A stretch of 64,000 nucleotides of DNA from positions 1 to 64,000 of the forward strand of contig NZ_JADPKS010000045.1 of assembly GCF_023074175.1 (NCBI RefSeq), given 5' to 3'. Source of the stretch: Bradyrhizobium sp. 139 (GTDB lineage Bacteria > Pseudomonadota > Alphaproteobacteria > Rhizobiales > Xanthobacteraceae). This document shows positions 52,861 through 62,086 of the stretch, piece by piece (the stretch's first letter is position 1; each line of letters starts with the position of its first letter). Position numbers and translations under genes: made by a program. The notes beneath the pieces were generated by a model. That model saw only the letters and a program-made list of their open reading frames with translations, was not told the DNA's origin and ran no database searches.

Positions 52861-54870
52861 TCAGGCGGCGTGGACCGAGTTCAGGAACCTGGCGACCTCT
52901 TGCTTCAGCCGGTTGCTGTCGGCCGACAGCGAGCGCGCCGCCGAAAGCACCTGCGAGGAGGCCGAGCCGGTCTCGGACGCGCCGCGCTGCACGTCGCCAA
53001 TATTTGTCGAGACACGCTGCGTGCCATGGGCCGCCTGCTGGACGTTGCGGGAAATATCCTGCGTCGCCGCGCCCTGCTCTTCCACGGCTGCGGCAACCGC
53101 CGACGAAATCTCCGACAGCCGCTCGATCGTGCCGCTGATCTCCCGGATCGACCCGACCGACTCCTCGGTCGCGGCCTGGATGCCGGAGACCTGCTGGGCG
53201 ATCTCGCCGGTGGCCTTCGCGGTCTGCTCGGCCAGCGCCTTGACCTCGGAGGCGACCACCGCAAAGCCGCGCCCGGCCTCGCCGGCTCGCGCGGCCTCGA
53301 TGGTGGCGTTCAGCGCGAGCAGGTTGGTCTGGCCGGCAATCGTGCTGATCAACTCGACCACGTCGCCGATGCGGGCGGCCGCCCTGGACAGCTCGCTGAC
53401 GCGTTCGTTCGTCCTGCTGGCCTGCCCGACGGCCTCGTTGGCGATGCGGGCGGATTCCTGCACCTGGCGGGCGATTTCCGTGACCGAGGAGGACAGCTCT
53501 TCGGTCGCCGACGCAACGGCCTGCACGTTGGCCGAGGCCTCCTGAGAGGCCGATGCCACTTCGGTCGACAGATCCTGCGCGCGCGTCGCGGTCGCAGTCA
53601 GCGTGCCGGCCGAAGCCTCCAGTTCGCCCGACGCTGACGACACGGTGTCGACGATCTCGCCGACCGCCTGCTCGAACTGGTCGGCGAGCCGGACCATGTC
53701 GGCCTTGCGGCTCTCGGCCTGCCGCGCCTCGAGCTCGCTCTGCTCCGCGCGCAGGCGTTCGGTGTCAAGCATGTTGGTCTTGAACACCTCGATCGCCTTG
53801 GCCATGTCGCCGATCTCATCGGCCTTGCCGCGGCCGGGAATCTCGACCTCGAGATTGCCGCCGGCAAGCAGCCCCATCGCGCGCGTCATCGACGTCAGGG
53901 GACCTACGATGCTGCGGGCAATCAGGAAGGCGACGATCAATCCGAACAGGGTGGCAAGGCCGCCCGCGATCTCCTGCACGGTCGTGGTGCCGTCGATCAC
54001 GGCTTCGGCTCGGTTGCGCGATTCCTTGTAGTCTTTCTTCAAGGCGGTTTCCGCGACCTTGAGCTTGGCGATGCTCTCGACGATGAGCGGCGCGAGGTTC
54101 TTGTGGTAGATCTCGTCGGCCTGGAGCATCGCGGCCGACGTCGTCTCGAAGGCGGATTTGTAGATTCCGAGCGAGGTCTTCACCGGCGCGAGCGTGGTTC
54201 GCAATTCTGCCGCCTGCGGGCTCTTTTCGAGCGCCGCGAGCCGCTGCGCTGCCCTGTCCACATTGGTTCTGAAATTCGCGGGCCCCTTGACGTCTCGCAA
54301 GGCCAGGAAACGCCAGTTCGCGATTTGAACGAGTAGGAGCCTGGATTCGAGGTCGGCGACCAGGGCCGCGGTGTCTTCGTCAACGGCTGCACGCGCCGTG
54401 TCGACCAGCTTGCCCATCTTGACGGTCAATTCGTCGCCGCTCGGCAGCAGCGTCGCCTTGCCCGTTCGCGCCTCGTTGACGGCGTCGCCGAGATTGTCCC
54501 GCAGGCTGCGCATTTTCGCGATGTCGGCGATCAGATCGTTGTAGAGCTTCCGCCGCTCCTCCGAAAGCGTCCCCTGCGCCCCGACTTTCAACAGCTCGCT
54601 CGCCGCGGTCTCCCGCTCGGCGGCCTCCTTCATCGCTGGCTCGCTGGCGTCGTAGATGTATCGCAGATTGGCGCGCTGGATGGCCTGGAGATGGGTCGAT
54701 ATCTCCAGAACCCGCGCGGTGCTGTCCGAAAGCGCCGATTGTCTTGCGACCTGATCCTGCACGGCCCTGAGATTCCAGACCGCCACCACGGCCATGGTCA
54801 ATCCTACCAGAACGAGAGCCGTGAACCCGGCGTAAAGACGTCCTCTGATCCCCAAACGAAACTTCGGCAT
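52861..54870 (-). CDS. Methyl-accepting chemotaxis protein
   Basis: 669 residues from ATG 54870. A membrane helix ([18 protein letters not shown]) starts it; a periplasmic helical domain follows; a second helix ([20 protein letters not shown]) leads to a HAMP domain; the C-terminus has the conserved signalling tip ([20 protein letters not shown]). The ligand is unknown. Confidence 0.9.
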   Translation of the reverse strand: MPKFRLGIRGRLYAGFTALVLVGLTMAVVAVWNLRAVQDQVARQSALSDSTARVLEISTHLQAIQRANLRYIYDASEPAMKEAAERETAASELLKVGAQGTLSEERRKLYNDLIADIAKMRSLRDNLGDAVNEARTGKATLLPSGDELTVKMGKLVDTARAAVDEDTAALVADLESRLLLVQIANWRFLALRDVKGPANFRTNVDRAAQRLAALEKSPQAAELRTTLAPVKTSLGIYKSAFETTSAAMLQADEIYHKNLAPLIVESIAKLKVAETALKKDYKESRNRAEAVIDGTTTVQEIAGGLATLFGLIVAFLIARSIVGPLTSMTRAMGLLAGGNLEVEIPGRGKADEIGDMAKAIEVFKTNMLDTERLRAEQSELEARQAESRKADMVRLADQFEQAVGEIVDTVSSASGELEASAGTLTATATRAQDLSTEVASASQEASANVQAVASATEELSSSVTEIARQVQESARIANEAVGQASRTNERVSELSRAAARIGDVVELISTIAGQTNLLALNATIEAARAGEAGRGFAVVASEVKALAEQTAKATGEIAQQVSGIQAATEESVGSIREISGTIERLSEISSAVAAAVEEQGAATQDISRNVQQAAHGTQRVSTNIGDVQRGASETGSASSQVLSAARSLSADSNRLKQEVARFLNSVHAA

Positions 54871-55102
54871 TTCCACTGTCCACCCAGAAGCAACAGAATT
54901 AGGACAGCCGAATGCCTTCCGGTATTCGCCAGCGGCCGCCCTCGCAGCCACAAGGATCGCATCTTGAATCACTCATGCTGCAGAGCACACCATGATCGAC
55001 ACTTGTTAATCCTCTCCTTCTTTTCTCGGCCCGAGTTTCTGCAATGCCGACGAAAGCTGCTGATTTTGTTAGCAGATGCGCAGGAAACTCGCGTCAACGC
55101 GG

Positions 55103-55546
55103 TCAGCTCGCAGCCTTCGCGGCCATTTGCGGAAACGGTCCCAGCGCCTTCTCGGTCAGGATCGAGTCGCAATATTCCCTGATTTCCTTGATCTTGCCGT
55201 CCTCCAGGCGAAACACCAGGCAATAGTCGTTGTCGTAGCGCACGCCTTCTGGCGTGACGTTGTCGCCCTTGGCTTCGACCACGACGATGTCGCCGTCGGC
55301 GATGAAGCGGTGGGCGACCGTGCGCGTCCGGTCACGAAGGCGGGTCCGCACATAGCCGTGCAAATCGTTGAGGATCGCCTCTTTCCCCGTGAAGGTGCGC
55401 GACCATGAATATTGCCCGGTCACGACCCATCTGGCGTCATCGGCTAGGCTTGCAGTAAACAAAGTGCGGTCGCGCACGGCCGGATCGGGATTGGCGGCGA
55501 CGGCAAAGATATCCTGCATCAGTTTCTTGTTGGCACTCGCGCTCAT
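55103..55546 (-). CDS. NTF2-like (SnoaL-type) protein
   Basis: 147 residues from ATG 55546. FTGKEAILNDLHGYVRTRL and DGDIVVVEAKGDNV...YCLVFRLEDGKIKEIREYCD are the layout of the NTF2-like fold. Could be an isomerase or ligand binder. Divergent from the LysR gene, with an inverted repeat between them. Confidence 0.78.
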   Translation of the reverse strand: MSASANKKLMQDIFAVAANPDPAVRDRTLFTASLADDARWVVTGQYSWSRTFTGKEAILNDLHGYVRTRLRDRTRTVAHRFIADGDIVVVEAKGDNVTPEGVRYDNDYCLVFRLEDGKIKEIREYCDSILTEKALGPFPQMAAKAAS

Positions 55547-55613
55547 GGCGGCATCTCCGTTTGGTGACATCACGGGGATCATCACCGCTGGATGAGAATT
55601 CTTCAAATCGATA

Positions 55614-55634
55614 GCGAATATGATATCTATTCGC
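55614..55634. promoter_or_regulatory. LysR operator-like inverted repeat
   Basis: GCGAAT (55614-55619) and ATTCGC (55629-55634) with a 9-base spacer lie four bases before ATG 55638 of the LysR gene and 68 bases before the divergent NTF2-like gene. A T-N11-A type LysR site is likely; it supports 55638, not 55620, as the LysR start. Confidence 0.6.
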
Positions 55635-55637
55635 CTC

Positions 55638-56555
55638 ATGAATTTGAATTCGCTTGACCTCAATCTGCTCACCGCACTCGACGCGCTGCTGCGCGAGGCC
55701 AATGTCAGCCGCGCTGCCTTGCGGATTGGCCTGTCGCAGCCGGCTGCGAGCCACGCGCTGCAGCGCCTGCGCAACATTTTCGGCGATCCGCTTCTGGTGC
55801 GCAACGGCGCGCGGATGGAGCTGACGCCGCGGGCACAGGCGCTGCGCGCGCCACTGGCGCAGGCGCTCGACCAGGTGCGCGGGCTGTTCGTGCCGGACGA
55901 TTTCGACGCCGCGCGCAGCGAGCGGCAATTCCGCCTGATGATGCCGGACCTCGCGGTCGAGCTCCTGATGCCGGCGTTGATGGAGAAGGTGACGCGGGCC
56001 GCACCCAACGTCCGCATCGAAATCGTGCCGTGGCGGGGACCTGCGATCTTCCACGCCGAGTTCGCCCGCACCATCGATCTCGTGATCTCGATCGGCAACG
56101 CCTTTAGGGGTTTTCACCGCCAATTGCTCTATACCGACAGCGATGCGCTGGCGGTGCGACGCGGCCACCCCATGGGAGTGAAGCTGAAGCGGCGCGAGAC
56201 GTTTTTGGCCGCACGCCATGTCGGCGTGATCATCCGCGGCCAGCCTGAGGACCTGATCGACACCTGGCTGCGCAGCAAAGGCATCGAGCGGCACATTTCG
56301 CTGGTGGTGTCAGGCTATCTCGAAGCGCTGCACGTCGCCGCCCGCACCGACCTCGTCGCCTTCGTGCCGCGCCGCCTGATCGCGGCACTGTCGAAGCAGT
56401 TCGGTCTCGTCACGGTGCCGCCGCCGCTCGACCCCGGGATCGACGAACAGTTCATGTTCCATCCGACCCGGGCGCAGATGGACCCCGGCTCGATCTGGCT
56501 GCGGCGGCTGATGCTGGAGACGGGACGGGAGCTGGAGAAGCGGAAGGCTTCGTAA
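55638..56555 (+). CDS. LysR family transcription regulator
   Basis: 305 residues. LNLLTALDALLREANVSRAA and SQPAASHALQRLRNIFGDPL form the N-terminal helix-turn-helix. The effector domain is typical of the NodD/NahR-like branch by length. It probably controls itself and the divergent NTF2-like gene. Confidence 0.9.
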   Translation: MNLNSLDLNLLTALDALLREANVSRAALRIGLSQPAASHALQRLRNIFGDPLLVRNGARMELTPRAQALRAPLAQALDQVRGLFVPDDFDAARSERQFRLMMPDLAVELLMPALMEKVTRAAPNVRIEIVPWRGPAIFHAEFARTIDLVISIGNAFRGFHRQLLYTDSDALAVRRGHPMGVKLKRRETFLAARHVGVIIRGQPEDLIDTWLRSKGIERHISLVVSGYLEALHVAARTDLVAFVPRRLIAALSKQFGLVTVPPPLDPGIDEQFMFHPTRAQMDPGSIWLRRLMLETGRELEKRKAS

Positions 56556-56559
56556 CTTC

Positions 56560-56650
56560 GTAGGGTGGGCAGAGCGAAGCGTGCCCACCACTTTTATTGC
56601 AATCTCGGAAAGATGGTGGGCACGGCGCTTTGCGCCTTTGCCCACTCTAC
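56560..56650. repeat. Chromosomal repeat GTAGGGTGGGCA
   Basis: GTAGGGTGGGCA ... TTGCCCACTCTAC arms flank inner TGCCCACCA and TGGTGGGCA arms, forming an inverted repeat between convergent genes. A repeat common in Bradyrhizobium-like genomes. Confidence 0.7.
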
Positions 56651-56660
56651 AATCCGCGCC

Positions 56661-57281
56661 TCACGCCTTCTGCGCGTCCATCACCTTGCGCACGGCGGGG
56701 CGATCCGACATGCGCTTGAAATGGTCAGCGATCTTCGGCGTTGCGTTGATGTCGACGCTGTCGCCTTCGAGCCAGGTCGACAAGGTATAAAGATAGGGGT
56801 CGCAGATCGTGTACTGCTCGCCCATCACCCACGGTCCTCTGAACATCTTCTGCTCGATCAGGGAGAAGCAGGCGCCCATGGTCTTTGGGATCATCTGCTT
56901 CATGTCGGCGAACGAGCTCTCCTCGCTCGCCCAGCGCGCGCCGCGCATCTTGTGGGCATGGTTGATGTGCACGGTGGAGCAGAGATAGGAGTTGAACGAT
57001 TGCACCTGGGCGAAGTCGAAGGGATCATCGAGCGGCGCGAGCTTCGCCTTGGGGAAGGTCTGTGCGACATAGGCCAGCATCGCCGGCGTCTCAGTCAGCA
57101 CGCCACGATCGGTCACCAGCGCCGGCACGCGGCCCTTCGGGTTGATGGCGAGATAGTCCGGGCTGTTCTGCTGGTTGGTCTTGAAGCTCAGCCGTTCGGC
57201 CGCGTAGTCGGCACCGGCTTCTTCCAGGGTGATGTAGGTGGCGAGCGCACAGGTACCGGTGGCGTAGTAGAGCTTGAACAT
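56661..57281 (-). CDS. Glutathione S-transferase
   Basis: 206 residues from ATG 57281. MFKLYYATGTCALATYITLE is a beta-class N-terminus with the Cys in place; NPKGRVPALVTDRGVLTET follows. The C-terminal domain has YTICDPYLYTLSTW. Substrate unknown. Divergent from the monooxygenase gene. Confidence 0.88.
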   Translation of the reverse strand: MFKLYYATGTCALATYITLEEAGADYAAERLSFKTNQQNSPDYLAINPKGRVPALVTDRGVLTETPAMLAYVAQTFPKAKLAPLDDPFDFAQVQSFNSYLCSTVHINHAHKMRGARWASEESSFADMKQMIPKTMGACFSLIEQKMFRGPWVMGEQYTICDPYLYTLSTWLEGDSVDINATPKIADHFKRMSDRPAVRKVMDAQKA

Positions 57282-57409
57282 GTCGGACCTCATGAGAAAG
57301 CCGGAAGTTAACGGCTGTCGGCCTTCAGGTCCATAGCACGACCTTCTCTTCGCAGTTGCCCACCGCCGCCCGCCTGTGTCAAGACGCCTCCAATCGGAGG
57401 GGTTTTGTC

Positions 57410-58690
57410 ATGACCGTACTCATCGCCGGTGGCGGCATCGGCGGGCTGACGCTTGCGCTCAGCCTGCACGGAATCGGTGTTCCAGCAAAAGTGTTCGAAA
57501 GCGTCACCGAGCTGAAGCCACTCGGCGTCGGCATCAACGTGCTGCCGCATGCGGTGCGCGAGCTGATCGAGCTCGGCTTGATGGACAAGCTGGACGCCAG
57601 CGGCGTGCGCACAAGCGAGCTCGCTTATTTCTCCAAGCATGGCAAACCGATCTGGAGCGAGCCGCGCGGGCTTGAAGCCGGCTACAAATGGCCGCAATTC
57701 TCGATCCACCGCGGCACGCTTCAGCAGCTCCTGCTCGATATCGCGATCGAGCGGCTGGGACGCGAGAACATTCTCACCAGCCATCATCTGACCGGCTGGA
57801 GCGAAACGGCCGACGGCGTGCGCGCCGATTTCATCGACAAGGCCACCGGCAAGGCCGCGGGGACTTATGACGGCGCGATCCTGATCGCCGCCGACGGCAT
57901 TCATTCCGCCGCGCGAGAAAAGCTCTATCCGCAGGAGGGACCGCCGATCTGGAACGGCCGCATCCTCTGGCGCGGCGTCACGCCGGCCAAGTCCTTTCTC
58001 ACCGGCCGCACCATGATCATGGCCGGGCACGAGATCCTGAAATTCGTCTGCTATCCGATCAGCAAGGCGCCGGATGCGGCAGGCAACCACCTCGTCAACT
58101 GGGTCGCCGAGCGCCACATGCCGCCGACCTATCAGTGGCGCCGCGAGGACTATAACCGCACCGCGCGGCTCGAGGAGTTCCTGCCCTGGTTCGAGAACTG
58201 GCAGTTTGACTGGCTCGACGTGCCCGGCCTGATCAAGAACTGCCCGCACGCCTACGAATATCCGCTGGTCGATCGCGATCCGGTGTCGCAATGGACTTTT
58301 GGCCGCGTCACGCTGATGGGCGATGCTGCGCATCCGATGTACCCGATCGGCTCGAACGGCGCCTCGCAGGCGATCCTCGATGCCCGCACCATCACCCGCG
58401 AGATCCTTGCGCATGGCCCAACGGCCGCGGCGCTGCGCGCCTATGAGGCCGAGCGGCGGCCCGCGACCACCGACCTCGTCCTGCTCAACCGCAAGAACGG
58501 CCCCGAGCAGGTCATGCAGCTCGTCGAAGAGCGCGCGCCCGGCGGCTACAGCGTGGTCACCGATGTGTTGTCGCAGCAGGAGCTGGAAGACATCGCCGCC
58601 AACTACAAGCGCGTCGCGGGTTTCCAGGTCGAGGCGCTGAACGCCAAGCCTGCGATTGTGAGCGCGGATGCGAAGCGCGTGGGGGCGTGA
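57410..58690 (+). CDS. FAD-dependent monooxygenase (salicylate/3-hydroxybenzoate type)
   Basis: 426 residues from ATG 57410. VLIAGGGIGGLTLALSLHG is the FAD-binding motif; LIAADGIHSAAREKLYP is the DG motif; LMGDAAHPMYPIGSNGASQAI is the second FAD motif. Class A flavoprotein hydroxylase acting on an aromatic acid or similar compound. Confidence 0.87.
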   Translation: MTVLIAGGGIGGLTLALSLHGIGVPAKVFESVTELKPLGVGINVLPHAVRELIELGLMDKLDASGVRTSELAYFSKHGKPIWSEPRGLEAGYKWPQFSIHRGTLQQLLLDIAIERLGRENILTSHHLTGWSETADGVRADFIDKATGKAAGTYDGAILIAADGIHSAAREKLYPQEGPPIWNGRILWRGVTPAKSFLTGRTMIMAGHEILKFVCYPISKAPDAAGNHLVNWVAERHMPPTYQWRREDYNRTARLEEFLPWFENWQFDWLDVPGLIKNCPHAYEYPLVDRDPVSQWTFGRVTLMGDAAHPMYPIGSNGASQAILDARTITREILAHGPTAAALRAYEAERRPATTDLVLLNRKNGPEQVMQLVEERAPGGYSVVTDVLSQQELEDIAANYKRVAGFQVEALNAKPAIVSADAKRVGA

Positions 58691-58704
58691 GTTTTCGCGC
58701 GAAG

Positions 58705-58830
58705 CGAGATGCACATTGATGTGCCCTCGCCCCTTGTGGGAGAGGGCCGCGACGCTGGTAAACGCGGAGAGATACCCCTCATCCGGCGCCTCGCGCCACC
58801 TTCTCCCACAAGCGGGAGAAGGGAAGCGGA
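58705..58830. repeat. Chromosomal inverted repeat unit
   Basis: Near-copy of 48060-48230: GATGTGCCCTCGCCCCTTGT, a hairpin arm, and CTTCTCCCACAAGCGGGAGAAG. Lies between the monooxygenase and the convergent thioesterase gene. Confidence 0.7.
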
Positions 58831-58850
58831 GTGCGTGGCGCGACCAAACA

Positions 58851-59270
58851 CTACCGCACCACTCTTGCCGCCTCCAGCAGCCGCTCGCTGGCTGTTGCGG
58901 TGGCGAGCACCGCGCCGTCCTCGGCCATCAGCTTCGCTTCGACGAACGCAATGGTCTTGCCGAGCTGCGTCACCCTCGCCTCGGCGATGATCGGGCCGGG
59001 CTTTGCCGGCGCCAGAAAATTCACGGTCATGCTGATGGTGGTGGTGTAGAGCCGGCCCTCGCTCATCACCAGCACGGCGGGGCCCATGGTGTCGTCGAGC
59101 ATGGCCGAGAGCATGCCGCCCTGGATGAAACCGGCCGGATTGCAGAACTCAGGCTTGCCGTCGAAGGCGAGCTTGATCCAGCCTTCCTCCGGGCGGGCAT
59201 CGAGCAGGCGCCATCCGAGCAGCTCGGCGCAGGGCGGCCTCTTGAAGTTGTCGAGCGCGGTCTTGATCAT
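58851..59270 (-). CDS. PaaI-type acyl-CoA thioesterase (hotdog fold)
   Basis: 139 residues from ATG 59270. GKPEFCNPAGFIQGGMLSAM with LDDTMGPAV and TISMTVNFLAPA are hotdog-fold thioesterase motifs. Substrate unknown. Next to the mutY gene on the same strand. Confidence 0.85.
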   Translation of the reverse strand: MIKTALDNFKRPPCAELLGWRLLDARPEEGWIKLAFDGKPEFCNPAGFIQGGMLSAMLDDTMGPAVLVMSEGRLYTTTISMTVNFLAPAKPGPIIAEARVTQLGKTIAFVEAKLMAEDGAVLATATASERLLEAARVVR

Positions 59271-59337
59271 GCGACCCTCCGTTGCTCTGCGTGAGTAGCC
59301 CAGGGTTGCTGACAGCGTGGTGTCAGCAGGATGAGTC

Positions 59338-60441
59338 CTAGCGACCCAATCCATGCGCAATCACCTTGCGCATGACGTTGGGCAATGCTTCGTCGGCGAG
59401 GGTGGCGATGGGCACCCAGCGCATCCCCTCGGGCGCGTGCGTGCGGGCCTCGGCCCTGGCCGTGTAGACCACCAGTTCCAGCGGAAAATGCGTGAAGACG
59501 TGGGCGACCAAGCCGACCTTGCGCTGCCAGCGCGACAACCCCTTCAGCTCCGGCGCCTGCTGCTTCGCCTTGGCATCGTCCTGCCCGGCCAGCCAGTCCG
59601 AGCCCGGCACCTCGGTCATGCCGCCGAGCAGGCCCTTTTCGCGACGGCTGCGGACGAGAAGCTCGTCGCCGCGCGTGACGACGAAGGCCGCACCGCGCCG
59701 TAGCGCGCCGGTCTTCTTTGGCGCCTTGCGCGGAAACGTTTCCTGCGTTCCCAGCGCGCGCCCCGTGCAGTCCTCGTTCAGGGGGCATAACGAACAAGCC
59801 GGCTTTTTCGGCGTGCAGATCGAAGAGCCGAGGTCCATCAGCGCCTGTGCACTGTCGCCCGCGCGAGAGTCGGCAAGCAGCGTCGCCGCCAGTTGCTGGA
59901 TCAGCGGTTTTGCCTGCGGGAGCTCTTCTTCAACTGCAAAGAGGCGCGACACCACCCGCTCGATATTGCCGTCGACGGGCATGGTGCGGCGGTCGAAGGC
60001 GATCGCCGCGATCGCGGCGGCCGTGTAAGGCCCGATGCCCGGCAGCGCGCGCAAGCCCTCTTCGGTGCCGGGAAAGGTGCCGCCATGCTCGCGCGTCACC
60101 GCAACCGCGCAGGCATAAAGGTTTCGCGCGCGCGAGTAATAGCCGAGCCCGGCCCACATCCGCAGCACGTCGTCCTGCGAGGCCCGCCCCAGCGCCGTGA
60201 CATCAGGCCAGCGCGCGACGAACTTTTCGAAATAGGGCCCGACCGCCTTCACCGTGGTCTGCTGAAGCATGATCTCGGACATCCAGACACGGTAAGGGTC
60301 GGACGCCTCCCCGGGCGCGGCGCGCCAGGGCAATCGGCGCCGGTGGCGGTCGTACCAGGCAAGGAGCGCGAGCGGACGCGACGAGGTCTCCTCCGGCTGA
60401 ACTGGTTCCGATTTCGCCTTGAGGGCAGATTTTGGGCTCAT
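59338..60441 (-). CDS. mutY: A/G-specific adenine glycosylase
   Basis: 367 residues. WMSEIMLQQTTV, the helix-hairpin-helix ALPGIGPYTAAAIAAIAF, the catalytic Asp in PVDGNIERVVSR, and the iron-sulfur loop CTPKKPACSLCPLNEDC (C-x6-C-x2-C-x5-C). The C-terminal NUDIX-like part recognises 8-oxoG. Removes adenine opposite 8-oxoguanine. Confidence 0.94.
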   Translation of the reverse strand: MSPKSALKAKSEPVQPEETSSRPLALLAWYDRHRRRLPWRAAPGEASDPYRVWMSEIMLQQTTVKAVGPYFEKFVARWPDVTALGRASQDDVLRMWAGLGYYSRARNLYACAVAVTREHGGTFPGTEEGLRALPGIGPYTAAAIAAIAFDRRTMPVDGNIERVVSRLFAVEEELPQAKPLIQQLAATLLADSRAGDSAQALMDLGSSICTPKKPACSLCPLNEDCTGRALGTQETFPRKAPKKTGALRRGAAFVVTRGDELLVRSRREKGLLGGMTEVPGSDWLAGQDDAKAKQQAPELKGLSRWQRKVGLVAHVFTHFPLELVVYTARAEARTHAPEGMRWVPIATLADEALPNVMRKVIAHGLGR

Positions 60442-60478
60442 GCTCTCACTGTAACGGCGTCAGGCCGATCTCTCCACG

Positions 60479-60510
60479 TCATGCCCGCGCTTGTCGCGGG
60501 CATCCACGTC
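60479..60510. repeat. Short REP-like hairpin
   Basis: ATGCCCGCG - CTTGT - CGCGGGCAT (60481-60503) within CGTC...CCACGTC, a dispersed chromosomal hairpin between the divergent mutY and DUF721 genes. Confidence 0.6.
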
Positions 60511-60563
60511 TTTCTTCGCAGCGAGGAGCCTATGGGCCACGCCCCGGAGTGCTATAAGGACGC

Positions 60564-61058
60564 ATGTCCAAGCTTCGCCCCATCAAACCCGGTCCCATCA
60601 GCGCAAAGCCGCTCGCGGTCCTGCTCAACGACGTCTTTGCCGAGGCCTATGCCAAGCAAGGTTTTGCGGCACGCGAGTTGGTGACGCGCTGGGCGCAGAT
60701 TGCCGGGCCGGAGATTGCGGCCCATGCCGAGCCTTTGAAGATGCAATGGCCGCGGCCGGTCGAGGGCCAGCCGCAGGAGCCGGCGACCCTGGTGCTGCGG
60801 GTTGAGGGGCCGATGGCGCTGGAAATCCAGCACTCGGCCGGCGTGATCCTGGAGCGGGTCAACCGCTTCTTCGGCTGGAGCGCGGTCGGCAAGCTCGCCT
60901 TCCGTCAGGCCCCCCTGTCGCGCGCCCGCCGGCCGGCCCGGCCGGGCCCGCCGGATCCCAAATCAGTGGCCAAGGTGGCGGAGAGCCTGGGCGACATCGA
61001 GGATGAACAGTTGAAGACGGCACTGGCGCGGCTCGGGGCTGCCATCAAGCGAAATTGA
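60564..61058 (+). CDS. DUF721/DciA-like protein
   Basis: 164 residues. The N-terminal KH-like DUF721 domain (LVTRWAQIAGPEIAAHAEP, TLVLRVEGPMALEIQH) is that of DciA, the common bacterial helicase operator. A Pro/Arg-rich linker and a helical C-terminus follow. Probably helps load replicative helicase DnaB. Confidence 0.83.
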   Translation: MSKLRPIKPGPISAKPLAVLLNDVFAEAYAKQGFAARELVTRWAQIAGPEIAAHAEPLKMQWPRPVEGQPQEPATLVLRVEGPMALEIQHSAGVILERVNRFFGWSAVGKLAFRQAPLSRARRPARPGPPDPKSVAKVAESLGDIEDEQLKTALARLGAAIKRN

Positions 61059-61197
61059 GCCTTATTCCGCCGCTAATCTGGACCTGTCCTTGCTGCACGC
61101 CATTGCCTCAAACGACGTTTCAAGCTAGCGACAGGCCGCCCGGGCGGGAACCCTGATAGGATCCTTGGGCGAGACCACACCAATTCGGGAGCCGATC

Positions 61198-61869
61198 TTG
61201 ATCATCACCCGCCGCGCCTTCACCACGATGCTGTCGCTGACCGGGCTTGCCGCGCTCGCCGGGCTCTCGCCGCTGCGGTTCATCAGCGAAGCCATGATCC
61301 CTGAAGCCATGGCGCAGGCGGCTGGCGATGTGGCGAAGCCGGTGTCGCTGCCCGACATGGCGCTGGGCCCGAAGGACGCCGCCGTCACCATCACCGAATA
61401 CGCCTCGATGACCTGCCCGCATTGCGCGGCCTTCAACGAGCAGGTGTTCCCCAAGATCAAGTCGGAATACATCGACACCGGCAAGGTGCGTTACATCTTC
61501 CGCGAGTTCCCGCTCGACATCAAAGCCGCCGCCGGCTCGATGCTGTCGCGCTGCATCGCCAATGGCGACGCGCCGAAATACTTCGCAGTCACCGACATGC
61601 TGTTCCGCCAGCAGAACGACTGGGTGGTGAAGAACACCACCGAGACCCTGACGCGGATCGGCAAGCAGGCCGGCCTCACCCAGCAACAGGTCGAGGCCTG
61701 CCTGAAGGACCAGGCACTGCTCGACAAGATCGCCGCCGACCAGAAATATGCCAGCGACGTTCTGAAGGTGGATTCCACGCCGACCTTCTTCATCAACGGC
61801 GAGAAGATCAAGGGCGAGTCCTCGTTCGAGGAATTCGCCAAGAAGATCAATCCGCTGCTGAAGAGCTGA
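61198..61869 (+). CDS. DsbA-like thioredoxin protein
   Basis: 223 residues from TTG 61198 with GGGAG upstream; TTG 61165 is an alternative start. TRRAFTTMLSLTGLAALAGL is a signal, with twin Arg. The active site is TCPHCAAFNEQ (Cys-Pro-His-Cys). Oxidises or isomerises disulfides in the periplasm. Followed by smc after 217 bases. Confidence 0.87.
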   Translation: MIITRRAFTTMLSLTGLAALAGLSPLRFISEAMIPEAMAQAAGDVAKPVSLPDMALGPKDAAVTITEYASMTCPHCAAFNEQVFPKIKSEYIDTGKVRYIFREFPLDIKAAAGSMLSRCIANGDAPKYFAVTDMLFRQQNDWVVKNTTETLTRIGKQAGLTQQQVEACLKDQALLDKIAADQKYASDVLKVDSTPTFFINGEKIKGESSFEEFAKKINPLLKS

Positions 61870-62086
61870 TTTTCGCGCTCAACGCCTGATTCGCATCTCA
61901 AAAGCCGTATCTTTCCCGTCTTAAATCCCTTGGGAAAAGCGGCTTTCGCCGGTTGCCCTCGCGGCGCACCGCGGCCATTGTCCAGCCGCATGAGGCGCCT
62001 CGCGCGACTCGCCCGGATAGCGACATTGCCTTTCATGGTATTGTCCCGGCAGGGGGATTCGCGCCTGCCAACAGAGATGCGTGCTT

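Noticed and set aside
52905..53637. Plus-strand open frames opposite the chemotaxis receptor
   Set aside because: Shadow of the receptor gene; Arg/Gly-rich with no domain.
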